Below, in pieces: positions 14,760 to 24,040 of a stretch of DNA of 32,378 nt (position 1 is its first letter; every line of letters starts with the position of its first letter). The position numbers were made by a program, and so were the translations under genes. This stretch comes from an uncultured Clostridia bacterium (lineage in GTDB: Bacteria > Bacillota > Clostridia > Christensenellales > UBA1242): assembly GCA_944384495.1 (NCBI GenBank), contig CALWTP010000037.1, positions 1 through 32,378 on the forward strand. The letters run 5' to 3'. The notes under the pieces are model-generated. The model was not told the DNA's origin, ran no database searches, and worked only from the letters and a program-made list of their open reading frames with translations.

Positions 14760-17700
14760 TTAAGCCACTTTGGACCACTTTCCGTTGCTGGCTTCCCACT
14801 GCTCAAAATCGCCATATCGATAATTATTTATAAAGTTATACAGATTTGACATATTTACACTATCTCCGAAGTTCACAAAGGAGGTATTGTTACTTGAAAT
14901 AGTAAGCGAGAAAATATCAGCAAGTGGCATAAATAGGCTGTAAGATATATCTTTTAAATAATTGTTTCCTGTTGAGTCTTTTGCAAGGGTTAGGGACAGA
15001 TTGAGGTTGTCGAGCGCTTGAGACCCAGTCAATTCTTTCATGTTTAGCGAGAAATTATACGACATACCACTTTGACTATAGCTTTTCAATATATTAGAAA
15101 AATTAATAAATCCGGGATCGCTATTTAAACTCTTATTTATCTCGGACATAATGTTATCTTTGAGGCCAAGAGCATATTGGATATAATAGCTTAGATTTTG
15201 CATAAGATGTGTCAGAGGAACCTTTGTCATCTTTTCGTAAGATCGTGTTGAAATACCAAACATTATATTGACAAATTCACTTCGATGCAAATATACATAG
15301 CCATCTTTATAATAGATATAAAGATATCTGTTATTTCCGCCGTTTGTGTCACCAACTTTATAAGGAACATCATTATTGACACCAGGTATTACCGGAATTG
15401 ATCCTATCACTCCATATAGCTCTATTTTGCCATTAACGACTTTAACTTTAAGACTGTAATTAACCTCATCAGATATATCAATTCCAATCAGGGAGCCTAC
15501 AATCTTCATAGATCCGCTCAGTGTAAAATCCTTATAATTTGCCATATTGACAACAGCTTTGAGAATTTCTTTTAGGCCAGAGATATCATAATAATTTTTG
15601 GTTAAATCAGGAGTTTGAATAGCATAGAAGTATTGCAATGAAAGAGTTAAATCTATTTTTTCACTAAGATCGCTATTGCTATATAAATTTTTTATTGAAA
15701 TTGAAGTAATCCTAAGACCATTTGAAGAGAGCGAAATCGTCAAATCTTGTGCTTGGCTGTTTCCGTAGAGGCCGGCACCATCAATTACAAGGTTAAAGCC
15801 ATAGGCATTTAAAGTAAAAGATTTTACTTTTGGAATAATAGCCAATATTGACTCAATGGTAAATTCCTCAAGTTGTCCTAATAGATTTTGTATTCCATCG
15901 AAATTAAGGGTGGTGTTGATATCATCAAACCAATTTAAACTCGACACATCAAGCCCTAAAGCATTCACCAGCATAAAGGCAATTTCTTTAAAGGATGAAT
16001 TGTTCATTTTTAAATACAGGCCATCAACATCAAAATATGTCCAATTATTTAAGCTACTCACACTTAGATTCATGTTATTAAGAGTGTAGGAATACAGTGA
16101 CCCGCTCATTTTAAATTGATTCACAAGATCAAATTGAAAATCGCCGTAGATCGAATCGTTGTTAAGTTTTAAATTTAAATTTACACCAAATTGTTTTTTA
16201 TTTAGAAAATCAAACAACATTTCAAACAAATTAATGGCATTTGTCAGTTTGTAATAACTGCCAGCAGGACGCACAGTTGAAGTACTTTCAATAAACTCCA
16301 AGTTCATCTGCAGGTCACCTCCGCTGACAGAGGCAATGTATGAGCCCACTTGATTTATCGCCAAATTAACAGTGAAATTCTGATAGCTTAGAACAATACA
16401 TTCTCTTTCGATCTTTATATTAAGATCTTTAAGAATTGATTCGATATTGTTTAAATCAAAAGACGATAAACCATCAATCAAGGAAGAAATATCCACTTGG
16501 AAATATTCTTTAACAAACTCACTAAGCCTATCAATTTCATTATACGAGAACATCAATTTAATATTGTACAATGAGAGATAGATACTGTTATTGTAAAGAA
16601 TGACCTGTGCGGTTAAGTCGTTGTAGTAAACATTTGCGTTGAGAGATAATAAACCATTTGAATAATAAATATTGCCATTAAATGAGAAGTCCAAAATTGA
16701 TCCGTCAAATGTTATCCCCATTTTTTGAGCTTGAATTGCTTGATATAAATATGTTATATGAGGCAAAAATTCCACTATATTTAAATAAGAGTTTTGGTCA
16801 ATATTTGGAGTATTTAGATTTGTAGATGAAGGTTTTAGATTGAGATATAGCTCGAATTCGTTAAAATCAATTGAAACAGACGCATTATTATCAGTTGCCA
16901 AAACTGTTAAAGATAAATTTTTCAAAGTCTGTATTTCAAATCCATTCTCTAATTGCACAATATTCTTAATAAAGTTCTTATTAAACTCAGTTTTAAGAAT
17001 GTCTTTCAAGAGATCCAGCAAATAATCAATATTTAGATTAATATCAAATGTGTCAGATAAGAATGAGATCACTTGGTCAACCTGAGAGGAAGAAAAATAC
17101 AATTTATTGCCAAGAGCTTCGAAATAGAAGTTATTATTGTAATATTTCATGTTAACATTTTGACCAAATAGATAAAGATTTGCACTAAGAAGAAGCCCAT
17201 TTGAGTAATCAATGATATAATCAAAGTCAACTTGCAGATCATCAACTGTGATACTGCCAGATCCAGTTAAAGTTTGATTTGATAAGATTGAAACGAGTTT
17301 TTCAACTGTAGGCAATATAGGGGAGATGGAGATATAAACACCTTCATTGCCATGTGAAAGGTTTTGATAAGGTTTGGAATTTGCCAGCAGTGAAATATTT
17401 TCATTTTCAAGAGAGAATGAAGACAAAGTATTATTTGAAAGAGCAAGCTGTATTTTACCAAGTCCTGATACTGTCAAAGTTAAAGAGTTTTCATCTATTA
17501 CAAGTTCTTTTAAAATTGATAGATCAAGATTTGTTAAAGCTGACAGATCAAAGTCAAGCATTTCAAATATCTTTGTCAAATTTCCACTCTTGAATAGATT
17601 ATAGATTTCCAAAATCTTATCAAGAGGGATATCAATCGGTGAGATACTTGTGAGCATCTCACAAAGACTATTAATTTCACTCAGTGAAGCTTTAAGGTAT

Positions 17701-20249
17701 AAGGTTTCAAACTCAATAAAAAGCATCTCATCTTCGATGTAAAGCTTGGCTGTCATATCATTATAGACTATTATTGCAGTAAATTTATCGGAGGCAATAT
17801 CCATTTCAACAGTCGCACTTAATTGAACGTTTCCCTGAAGTGTAATATCTAGCGCGATCTTACTATTTATAATAGAGGAGTAGGCTTTTCCAATCAAATC
17901 GGCTACTTTGGATATATCTTGATAATCCTCTTTATTGATAGTAGACAACTGATGATTTTGTTCTGCTACATTCATCTTGGCAAAGATAAGATCATAGTTT
18001 ATGTCAATCTGCTTAATATTTTCGTAAAAAATTATGTCAATAACAGCTTGGTTAAACTCGATAGTTAGACAATTGCCTGCAAGCGACATATCAAGATCGC
18101 TTAAATCAAAGTCAGCGAGAATATCATTAAAATTCAGAATAGAAGATAGGTCAATAGCAAAATATTGATTTACAATTTGAACAAGCTCATCAAGTTCATC
18201 AAAATCAAAAGACAGATAAATCTCATTAATATTGAGATAGAGCTTATTTTGATCAATTAAAACCATTCCGAAGGTTTTGCCATTGTTAAAGCAAAGCTCT
18301 GCTTGCAAACCATCATGATCAAAATCAATAAAACCGTCTACAACAAAACTATCAATAGATGCTTGGATATCAAAATAGAATTTTCCTTCTGTCATATAGC
18401 TATATATATTTTTAAAAACTGGTAAGTAGTCTGCAAGGTTTGCATATTCCTGGTCGTTGATTTGAGGAGGGGAAACGACATCGTGGCCGGCAAAAATATC
18501 ACCCTTGAGAGAAACTAAATCATTTTCAAAGTTAATACTGATACAATTTTCACCATTTACACATTCAATTGACATCTCGCCCATTTTAAGGATGAAGCCT
18601 TCCTGTGATACTTGAATAACATCAACGGACGGTAAGGATTGAACAATATCCAGAATAGACATGATGGAGGAGAGGAGATTATCAGATTGTAAAAACTCTT
18701 TCAAGTCAGCTTTGACAGATATGTTTGAAAACTGCACATAAGCAGTACCGCTATTGATAATAAGCTCAAGTTCTTGCCCGAAAATTGTGGCATAAAGATA
18801 TCCATTTATACCATCGTTAATACTTAAGTCAAACGACACAGGAACAACAATTCCATTAAACAGCAATTCCATTTCACCGCTTATACAAGGGGAGTAAACG
18901 ATATTGAAAACATTTTCAATTGTGCTGAAAAAATCTGAAATATCGGCATAGCTTTCTTGACTTTGTGCTAAGGCAATCTCTCGCACTTCTGTGCTTTTTA
19001 AATTGATATCAAAGATTTCTGTTTCGAGTTTGAATTCACTAAATTCAGAATTATCTGCTGTTATATACATATTTCCAATTGAGTCGATAGGAATCATTGT
19101 GACATTGCCAGTTGTTTCAATTGCATTTAAAAATGATAGGTCAAGTGAAGAAAGATCCAAATTGGCAATATCGAAATCGGCCAACGGCAACATGGCAAAT
19201 AGTGTTTCAAAATCTTTATTTTGAATAGATTGAATAATGGTGATGATGAGTTCGCTTGGCAACTCTATATCCATAACACGGGCCAAAATTGACGACAACT
19301 CATCAAGGTCGTTTATATTAAACTTTAAATAAAGCTGGCCAATTTCAAGGTAGAGTGTGTCTCTTAAGAATAGTAGAGATATATCACCACTGTTTGTGTT
19401 TATGGTGATGTTTGTATCGAGTGATGATGGCTTAAAATCCAGCTGTCCTATTATTTCCTGACCTTTAAATGATGCGATAAAGTCAAAAGAAAGGGAATCG
19501 CGCGTTATTAAATCGGTCGCAACATTCATGATGTTGGTGATATCATTATAACCATTAAATTCACCATCAACCACTACATCTTGTGGGTAGTCTATACTAC
19601 CTTGCACCGATATAATTGTTTGATCATTGATTTTAAATTCAGGAATGGATAGGCTTTTTAATTTATAATCACTGTCAGTTGTTAAATTTAAAGAGCCAAT
19701 AAGGGGCACTTCTATACTTAACAATATATCATCGCCAATATTGGTTTGGCTAAAATTTTTCAGCATTAAGAGAATGTCATTGATGTTTAGAGTTGATAGA
19801 TCAAGCCCAACATATCCCAATAAAGACGTAAATATGTCAAGCAGGGGATCTTCAACGGCATCAGTTTCAAAGAAAATTTTGTTATTTTGAATATCAGCAT
19901 ATACTGCATGATTTACATAGTCAATATTTAAATAACTCTCAGCTTCGCCATTTTTATAAACAATTTGACCAGTAAAATTTAAATCTTCATTTTGCGCCGG
20001 GATATTAGTTTGAGCAGATAGCAGTAGTGACGAACTTGAATTTTCACCAATTATATCAATCTCAAAATCCACAGCCAAAGCGGAGCTTGCAAAGATGTGG
20101 TTTACGATCTGTGTAAGCTCATAGGGTGGGGTATCGGATTGTCCAGATGCACTTTTTTGAAGATTCGATGAAAGAGTGATAGCACCAAATGCCGATGCTA
20201 TCGATATAATTAAGTATAGGAATGTGTATAAAACAATCTTTCTTTTCAT
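14760..20249 (-). CDS. Giant exported protein of about nine tandem domain repeats
   Basis: No named family recognised. 1829 residues: an N-terminal signal or anchor helix (5-28), then about nine divergent copies of one domain of 170-220 residues. Copies open with a helix beginning near residues 42, 234, 433, 601, 775, 970, 1154, 1332 and 1553 (pattern Y-x-D/N-I-x6-I). The middle of most copies carries LYLEIGQLYLKFNINDLDEL or a variant (LYLNINEIYLSFDFDELDEL, LFIEFETLYLKASLSEINSL, IYLSLYNIKLMFSYNEIDRL), then xIDLxSIL and a hydrophobic strand. Alternating polar/hydrophobic strands flanking short helices suggest curved beta sheets of the LolA/LppX kind; this is inference. There is no lipobox, sorting motif or C-terminal anchor. 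AGGGG precedes the ATG. It is the second gene of an operon, 9 bases after the 374-residue membrane protein gene. Confidence 0.85.
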   Translation of the reverse strand: MKRKIVLYTFLYLIISIASAFGAITLSSNLQKSASGQSDTPPYELTQIVNHIFASSALAVDFEIDIIGENSSSSLLLSAQTNIPAQNEDLNFTGQIVYKNGEAESYLNIDYVNHAVYADIQNNKIFFETDAVEDPLLDIFTSLLGYVGLDLSTLNINDILLMLKNFSQTNIGDDILLSIEVPLIGSLNLTTDSDYKLKSLSIPEFKINDQTIISVQGSIDYPQDVVVDGEFNGYNDITNIMNVATDLITRDSLSFDFIASFKGQEIIGQLDFKPSSLDTNITINTNSGDISLLFLRDTLYLEIGQLYLKFNINDLDELSSILARVMDIELPSELIITIIQSIQNKDFETLFAMLPLADFDIANLDLSSLDLSFLNAIETTGNVTMIPIDSIGNMYITADNSEFSEFKLETEIFDINLKSTEVREIALAQSQESYADISDFFSTIENVFNIVYSPCISGEMELLFNGIVVPVSFDLSINDGINGYLYATIFGQELELIINSGTAYVQFSNISVKADLKEFLQSDNLLSSIMSILDIVQSLPSVDVIQVSQEGFILKMGEMSIECVNGENCISINFENDLVSLKGDIFAGHDVVSPPQINDQEYANLADYLPVFKNIYSYMTEGKFYFDIQASIDSFVVDGFIDFDHDGLQAELCFNNGKTFGMVLIDQNKLYLNINEIYLSFDFDELDELVQIVNQYFAIDLSSILNFNDILADFDLSDLDMSLAGNCLTIEFNQAVIDIIFYENIKQIDINYDLIFAKMNVAEQNHQLSTINKEDYQDISKVADLIGKAYSSIINSKIALDITLQGNVQLSATVEMDIASDKFTAIIVYNDMTAKLYIEDEMLFIEFETLYLKASLSEINSLCEMLTSISPIDIPLDKILEIYNLFKSGNLTKIFEMLDFDLSALTNLDLSILKELVIDENSLTLTVSGLGKIQLALSNNTLSSFSLENENISLLANSKPYQNLSHGNEGVYISISPILPTVEKLVSILSNQTLTGSGSITVDDLQVDFDYIIDYSNGLLLSANLYLFGQNVNMKYYNNNFYFEALGNKLYFSSSQVDQVISFLSDTFDINLNIDYLLDLLKDILKTEFNKNFIKNIVQLENGFEIQTLKNLSLTVLATDNNASVSIDFNEFELYLNLKPSSTNLNTPNIDQNSYLNIVEFLPHITYLYQAIQAQKMGITFDGSILDFSFNGNIYYSNGLLSLNANVYYNDLTAQVILYNNSIYLSLYNIKLMFSYNEIDRLSEFVKEYFQVDISSLIDGLSSFDLNNIESILKDLNIKIERECIVLSYQNFTVNLAINQVGSYIASVSGGDLQMNLEFIESTSTVRPAGSYYKLTNAINLFEMLFDFLNKKQFGVNLNLKLNNDSIYGDFQFDLVNQFKMSGSLYSYTLNNMNLSVSSLNNWTYFDVDGLYLKMNNSSFKEIAFMLVNALGLDVSSLNWFDDINTTLNFDGIQNLLGQLEEFTIESILAIIPKVKSFTLNAYGFNLVIDGAGLYGNSQAQDLTISLSSNGLRITSISIKNLYSNSDLSEKIDLTLSLQYFYAIQTPDLTKNYYDISGLKEILKAVVNMANYKDFTLSGSMKIVGSLIGIDISDEVNYSLKVKVVNGKIELYGVIGSIPVIPGVNNDVPYKVGDTNGGNNRYLYIYYKDGYVYLHRSEFVNIMFGISTRSYEKMTKVPLTHLMQNLSYYIQYALGLKDNIMSEINKSLNSDPGFINFSNILKSYSQSGMSYNFSLNMKELTGSQALDNLNLSLTLAKDSTGNNYLKDISYSLFMPLADIFSLTISSNNTSFVNFGDSVNMSNLYNFINNYRYGDFEQWEASNGKWSKVA

Positions 20250-20258
20250 GCATTACCC

Positions 20259-21383
20259 CTAAATGTTAAATTCAAGTTCGGTATATAAATTGCCTGTACA
20301 TTTTGCACCCATTGAAAACTTTACTGCAGTATAGTTTTCTGTTGTATCAAAGGATACAAAGTTCCAATTCTGATCTATTGTTACGATCTGTGTGATTGAT
20401 GTAAAGGTCGGATCTGCCTCAAGCGCCCCAGACCTCTTTACCTGCTTGTAATAATTCAACACACTGTATATTGGATGGAGCTCTAAGGTAAATGAATAGG
20501 TTCCATCCCCATTATCCACAATTTGGACACTATCTAAATTGAGAATGGTTTGTTCCGAAATGATATATGGATTGATTGTATTAAGATGGTTTCCGGTAAG
20601 CTCCTTATATTGCTGAGAGGTTATCCTCTCGCTTTCTTGCCAATTTGCCGACATTGAGCCGTTTTCATTTTGTTTAACAGAGGATCCATTGCTGATCGTT
20701 ACCATATTCGAATTGGCATCCATTTCGTCTTTAGTTGCCACCTGTAAAATTCCAACACTAATACTCTCAAATGAATAAGTGTTTCCATCAAAATATTTGG
20801 CGCTATAGACATCCTGTGAAGCAATGGTGGCTACATTCCCAATTCCAATCGCGCTGTAACTTGTGGCACGCTCGGCATTGTAAAGTGCGAGCAGATAGTT
20901 GTCAAGTGCATTTAAAGATGAGGAAAGGGGAGTGATTTGATTTTGCTTTGCAACTTCCACAAATGAATCCCAATCACTTTCGTTGCGAATTCCAAGTTTG
21001 ACGAAAGTAGAATTATATTCTGGCAGATATTCCTCTACATTGTATTGCAAATAATTTACATTGCTCTTTAGAACTGAATTGAAATACCATACACCAAGCC
21101 CACTTCCAGTAAAAATTCCAAATACCAGCAAAATCGCAAGCGCACGCATATTTTTTTTAAAAGTACCCTTTTGATATTCTTTTTCTTTTCGCTGATTTTC
21201 AAGCCGGGAAATTTCTCTTTTCGAGAGTCGTTTACGTTTAAGGTATTTTGACTTCAAATTATATGCATGGAAAATTAGGCCATAATTTTCTACATAAAAA
21301 GACTGACTTTCTTTTGAAGCCAACACCATAGTTTTGTCAATTTGTTTTATAAGTGAAGAAAATACAATTTTCTTTTTAGTCAT
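20259..21383 (-). CDS. Type II membrane protein, partner of the giant repeat protein
   Basis: No family recognised. With the ATG at 21383 the product is 374 residues: a cytoplasmic N-terminal region of about 78 residues with a very basic stretch (KSKYLKRKRLSKREISRLENQRKEKEYQ), one transmembrane helix at 79-101 (RALAILLVFGIFTGSGLGVW), and an extracytoplasmic domain of about 270 residues rich in Ser, Asn and Tyr. Its last 90 residues (YSFTLELHP ... FTSITQIVTID) alternate polar and hydrophobic residues as in beta sheets. The ATG at 21470 would add 29 residues but has no ribosome binding site, whereas GGAG lies 11 bases before 21383. As the first gene of a two-gene operon with the giant repeat protein it may anchor, fold or guide that protein. 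Confidence 0.8.
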   Translation of the reverse strand: MTKKKIVFSSLIKQIDKTMVLASKESQSFYVENYGLIFHAYNLKSKYLKRKRLSKREISRLENQRKEKEYQKGTFKKNMRALAILLVFGIFTGSGLGVWYFNSVLKSNVNYLQYNVEEYLPEYNSTFVKLGIRNESDWDSFVEVAKQNQITPLSSSLNALDNYLLALYNAERATSYSAIGIGNVATIASQDVYSAKYFDGNTYSFESISVGILQVATKDEMDANSNMVTISNGSSVKQNENGSMSANWQESERITSQQYKELTGNHLNTINPYIISEQTILNLDSVQIVDNGDGTYSFTLELHPIYSVLNYYKQVKRSGALEADPTFTSITQIVTIDQNWNFVSFDTTENYTAVKFSMGAKCTGNLYTELEFNI

Positions 21384-21577
21384 GTTATGCACTCCAAAAG
21401 TGGACCAGCAAACATACCATTTTTGTCGCTTGTTTAGTTGTGTATATATATGCGGACATAGCTTGTCCATGTGAATACTTTTTCGAAATTAAGGAGCGGT
21501 CTTAAACGACTAAAACGGATATCAATGCAAATCCAAAAGAATTTTATTCCAGCCAAGCTGGGCCTTACCCCTTAAGT

Positions 21578-21597
21578 AATGTAATTTAAGTTACATT
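21578..21597. promoter_or_regulatory. Dyad at the start of the giant-repeat operon transcript
   Basis: AATGTAA (21578-21584) and TTACATT (21591-21597) form a perfect 7-bp inverted repeat around six bases, right at the predicted minus-strand transcription start (about 21594). Position and symmetry suggest an operator for a dimeric repressor; the protein is unknown. Confidence 0.5.
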
Positions 21598-21600
21598 TAT

Positions 21601-21629
21601 ATTATATATCAAGAAACCAATAAAGTCAA
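21601..21629 (-). promoter_or_regulatory. Promoter of the giant-repeat operon
   Basis: On the minus strand TTGACT (21629-21624), a 17-base spacer and a consensus TATAAT (21606-21601). This is one of the strongest promoter matches in the window. The start would be near 21594, giving an untranslated leader of about 210 bases before the ATG at 21383. Confidence 0.8.
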
Positions 21630-21905
21630 CTCCATTTTTAAATTAATTTGAAAATTTGTTTCAAAGCACTAATTTACATATCAAAAGCAGTAAAAAATAG
21701 TGAATAAATATAAACAATCGTGAATAAATATTTATAAAAAAATATCATTACACGAAAAAGCATTATAGAGTTGTAAAGGGGAAATTATCACAATAAAAGT
21801 GTTTTCCATCGCCTTCAAGAGGAGCAAAGTTGAGAGCGAAGTCAACCAATATAAAATTCCAGTGATGTTTGTAAAATAAATTTAACATAAAAGTTTAAAA
21901 AATAC
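21630..21905. other. Intergenic stretch between divergent promoters, with a 12-base direct repeat
   Basis: No gene is visible. GTGAATAAATAT occurs at 21700-21711 and again at 21720-21731, exactly 20 bases apart, about two helical turns. The rest is AT-rich, without clear hairpins. Confidence 0.45.
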
Positions 21906-21934
21906 TTGACAACCGCCTATTAATTATATAAAAT
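21906..21934 (+). promoter_or_regulatory. Promoter of rplM-rpsI
   Basis: Consensus TTGACA (21906-21911) with a 17-base spacer to TAAAAT (21929-21934), giving a leader of about 115 bases. Confidence 0.85.
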
Positions 21935-21940
21935 ATATCC

Positions 21941-22045
21941 GTCTTTATTTAAGGCTGTTTTTGTTTGTATTAGCCCCACAAAGGAAATTTGCCTTTTAAA
22001 GAAATGGTCTAACCCGAAGAAGGCCGATTTAAAATGATATATTCG
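21941..22045 (+). ncRNA. Candidate ribosomal protein L13 leader
   Basis: The untranslated region before rplM can fold into three small stems: GGCT (21953-21956) with AGCC (21972-21975), AAAGG (21980-21984) with CCTTT (21992-21996), and GGTCT with AGGCC (about 22006-22025, one G-U pair). L13 leaders that regulate rplM-rpsI by feedback are known in low-GC Gram-positives. I cannot align it to the consensus by eye, so the assignment rests on position and folding. Confidence 0.5.
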
Positions 22046-22056
22046 GAGGAATTTTA

Positions 22057-22500
22057 ATGAAAACATATATGGCAAAACCAGCAGAGGTGGAGAGAAAATG
22101 GCTATTAATTGATGCCGCAGGACTTCCACTTGGACGAGTTGCTACATTTGTAACTGATATCTTGACTGGTAAAAAGAAAACTATTTACACGCCTCATGTT
22201 GACTGTGGTGATTTTTGCGTGGTTATCAACAGTGATAAGATTGTTTTAACAGGAAACAAACTTGAGGACAAAAAATTGAGATGGCATACTGGATATCAAG
22301 GAGGCCTCAAAGAGGTGAAATATTCAACCCTTATGAAGGAGAATTCACCTAAAGCGCTCACAGTTGCTGTAAAAGGAATGCTTCCAAAGACATCTCTTGG
22401 AAGAAAACAAATCACAAGACTGTTTATCTACAAGGGTGAGGAGCATTTGCAACAGGCTCAAAAACCTGAAAAAGTTGAAATAAAAGGAGTTAGAAACTAA
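22057..22500 (+). CDS. rplM: 50S ribosomal protein L13
   Basis: 147 residues, the normal length for bacterial L13. Conserved features are [18 protein letters not shown] (14-31), an [20 protein letters not shown] stretch (usually GKHKPxYTPHxDxGDxV), [20 protein letters not shown]-type read here as RWHTGYQGG, and the [13 protein letters not shown] signature. L13 is an early assembly protein of the large subunit. CGGAGGA lies 7-8 bases before the ATG. The rpsI start overlaps the stop by one base (TAATG), so the two are translationally coupled. Confidence 0.98.
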   Translation: MKTYMAKPAEVERKWLLIDAAGLPLGRVATFVTDILTGKKKTIYTPHVDCGDFCVVINSDKIVLTGNKLEDKKLRWHTGYQGGLKEVKYSTLMKENSPKALTVAVKGMLPKTSLGRKQITRLFIYKGEEHLQQAQKPEKVEIKGVRN

Positions 22501-22910
22501 TGGCAGAGAAGAAGAACAAGACAGCCAGTCAAATTATTTCAACTGGCAGAAGAAAAAAGTCAATTGCAAGAGTTAGATTGTTCCCAGGAGAAGGGAAATG
22601 CTTGGTTAATGGCAGAGATATGGGAGAATATTTGCAACGAGATACATTGCTTTTAGTTGCAAGTCAACCTTTTACAGTCACTGGAACAATGGGTAAATAC
22701 GATGTTATTGCTCGTGTTCATGGCGGTGGAATCTCTGGGCAAGCAGGAGCGCTTTGTCACGGAATTGCAAGGGCACTTGTTAGAGCTGATGAACAGCTTA
22801 AACCAGAGCTTAAAAAAGCAGGCCTTTTGACACGTGACCCAAGAATGAAAGAAAGAAAGAAGTATGGATTGAAAAAGGCAAGAAAAGCTTCTCAGTTCTC
22901 AAAAAGATAA
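22500..22910 (+). CDS. rpsI: 30S ribosomal protein S9
   Basis: 136 residues, normal length. The conserved start [18 protein letters not shown] (14-31), the middle [21 protein letters not shown] and the terminal [25 protein letters not shown]-type basic tail are all present; the last residues reach the P-site tRNA anticodon in the small subunit. The usual bacterial order rplM-rpsI is kept. A strong terminator follows 12 bases after the stop. Confidence 0.98.
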   Translation: MAEKKNKTASQIISTGRRKKSIARVRLFPGEGKCLVNGRDMGEYLQRDTLLLVASQPFTVTGTMGKYDVIARVHGGGISGQAGALCHGIARALVRADEQLKPELKKAGLLTRDPRMKERKKYGLKKARKASQFSKR

Positions 22911-22922
22911 TTTGTTTACACA

Positions 22923-22952
22923 AAAGATATGTTTCAAAACATATCTTTTTTT
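22923..22952 (+). terminator. Terminator of rplM-rpsI
   Basis: AAAGATATGTT (22923-22933) and AACATATCTTT (22938-22948) form a perfect 11-bp stem with a four-base loop, then a run of T. Confidence 0.9.
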
Positions 22953-22975
22953 GTGCTACAAATCATATAAATGTT

Positions 22976-23003
22976 TTGAATTAAACTGAGAATATGTTAT
23001 AAA
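22976..23003 (+). promoter_or_regulatory. Promoter of the thioredoxin-reductase-like gene
   Basis: TTGAAT (22976-22981), a 16-base spacer and TATAAA (22998-23003). A doubled AGGAGAGGAG ribosome binding site follows before the ATG at 23026. Confidence 0.7.
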
Positions 23004-23025
23004 ATATTTATATTAAGGAGAGGAG

Positions 23026-23949
23026 ATGTTATACGATATTATAATTATTGGTGGTGGCCCTGCAGGAATTTCAGCTGGAATCTATGCAAAGCGGGCAGGC
23101 CGAAATGTGGCAATAATTGAAAAGGCATTGCCGGGAGGTCAGCTTGTGCTGATAGGTCAGATTGAAAATTATGCTGGATTTGCAAGCATAGACGGAAATG
23201 AGCTTGCATATAGATTTTTTGAACATGCCAAAAGCTTGGATATTCCTTTTATCAGTCAAGAAGTGATTGAATATGACTTTTCAAAAGATATAAAACTGAT
23301 AAGATGCAACAAAGACACATTCGAGGCAAAATCGGTTATTTTAGCACTCGGAAGTCACTCCAGAGAACTCAATATTGATGGGGAACAGCGATTGAAAGGG
23401 CGAGGAGTCAGTTATTGCGCGCTTTGCGATGGCAATTTTTTTAAAGGAAAGGATGTTGCTGTGGTGGGATCTGGTGATAGTGCATTTTCCGATGCTGTAT
23501 ATTTGTCAAACATCTGCAACAAGGTTTATATTCTGACAAAAGACAAATTAAAATTGCATAATTATGCAGAAAATGAGTTCGACGATAAGGATAATGTTTT
23601 TTTGCTTAAAAATGCGTTGTCAACGATGATTGAAGGGGAAGATAAGGTCGAAAAGCTCCATTACGACATGAATGGAGAAAGTAAGTGCATTGATGTAAGT
23701 GGAGTATTTGTTGCCATTGGAAGACGGCCGGATACTGGGGCTTTACAAGGCAAAATTGATATGAATGAAACGGGGTTTATCAAAACAAATAATTTCATGC
23801 AGACAAATATTGATGGAGTTTATGCTTGTGGCGATGTCAGAGATGGCGGTATCAAACAGATAGCAACTGCCGTTGGAGATGGTGCCATAGCGGGAACTGA
23901 GGCCAGCAAATATGTCTTAAGATTCAACCATAGCCATGATCTAAAATAA
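23026..23949 (+). CDS. trxB: Thioredoxin-reductase-like flavoprotein
   Basis: 307 residues, the normal size of low-molecular-weight thioredoxin reductase. The FAD loop is GGGPAG (9-14), followed by PGGQL (36-40) and the redox motif C131-A-L-C134-DG; the C-terminal FAD part is GVYACGDVRDGGIKQIATAVGDGAIAG. The pyridine nucleotide loop GSGDSA (148-153) is present. The 2'-phosphate-binding HRRxxxR of NADPH-dependent enzymes is not: the matching strand reads ILTKDKLKLHN (169-179). NADH or another donor, including reduced ferredoxin as in clostridial FFTR enzymes, is therefore possible. Its cytoplasmic task would be to reduce thioredoxin or a similar disulphide carrier. It is monocistronic, between its own promoter and a bidirectional terminator. 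Confidence 0.88.
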   Translation: MLYDIIIIGGGPAGISAGIYAKRAGRNVAIIEKALPGGQLVLIGQIENYAGFASIDGNELAYRFFEHAKSLDIPFISQEVIEYDFSKDIKLIRCNKDTFEAKSVILALGSHSRELNIDGEQRLKGRGVSYCALCDGNFFKGKDVAVVGSGDSAFSDAVYLSNICNKVYILTKDKLKLHNYAENEFDDKDNVFLLKNALSTMIEGEDKVEKLHYDMNGESKCIDVSGVFVAIGRRPDTGALQGKIDMNETGFIKTNNFMQTNIDGVYACGDVRDGGIKQIATAVGDGAIAGTEASKYVLRFNHSHDLK

Positions 23950-23992
23950 ATTTTCAAATTTAAACAAACATGACTATTTATTATTAATATAA

Positions 23993-24022
23993 AAAGGAGG
24001 CGATAAAAATTTCGTCTCCTTT
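23993..24022. terminator. Bidirectional terminator between trxB and the degV gene
   Basis: AAAGGAGGCGA (23993-24003) pairs with TCGTCTCCTTT (24012-24022), one G-T wobble, loop of eight bases. T-runs lie on both strands, best on the minus strand. Confidence 0.8.
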
Positions 24023-24040
24023 AATTTTATACCTGCGTCG

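Noticed and set aside
17354-17604. Two overlapping plus-strand frames inside the giant repeat gene
   Set aside because: Opposite to a continuous 1829-codon frame with clear repeats; low-complexity shadow translation.
21384-21470. 29-residue N-terminal extension of the type II membrane protein
   Set aside because: No ribosome binding site before ATG 21470, while GGAG precedes ATG 21383; the extension is Cys/Trp/His-rich and unlike the rest.
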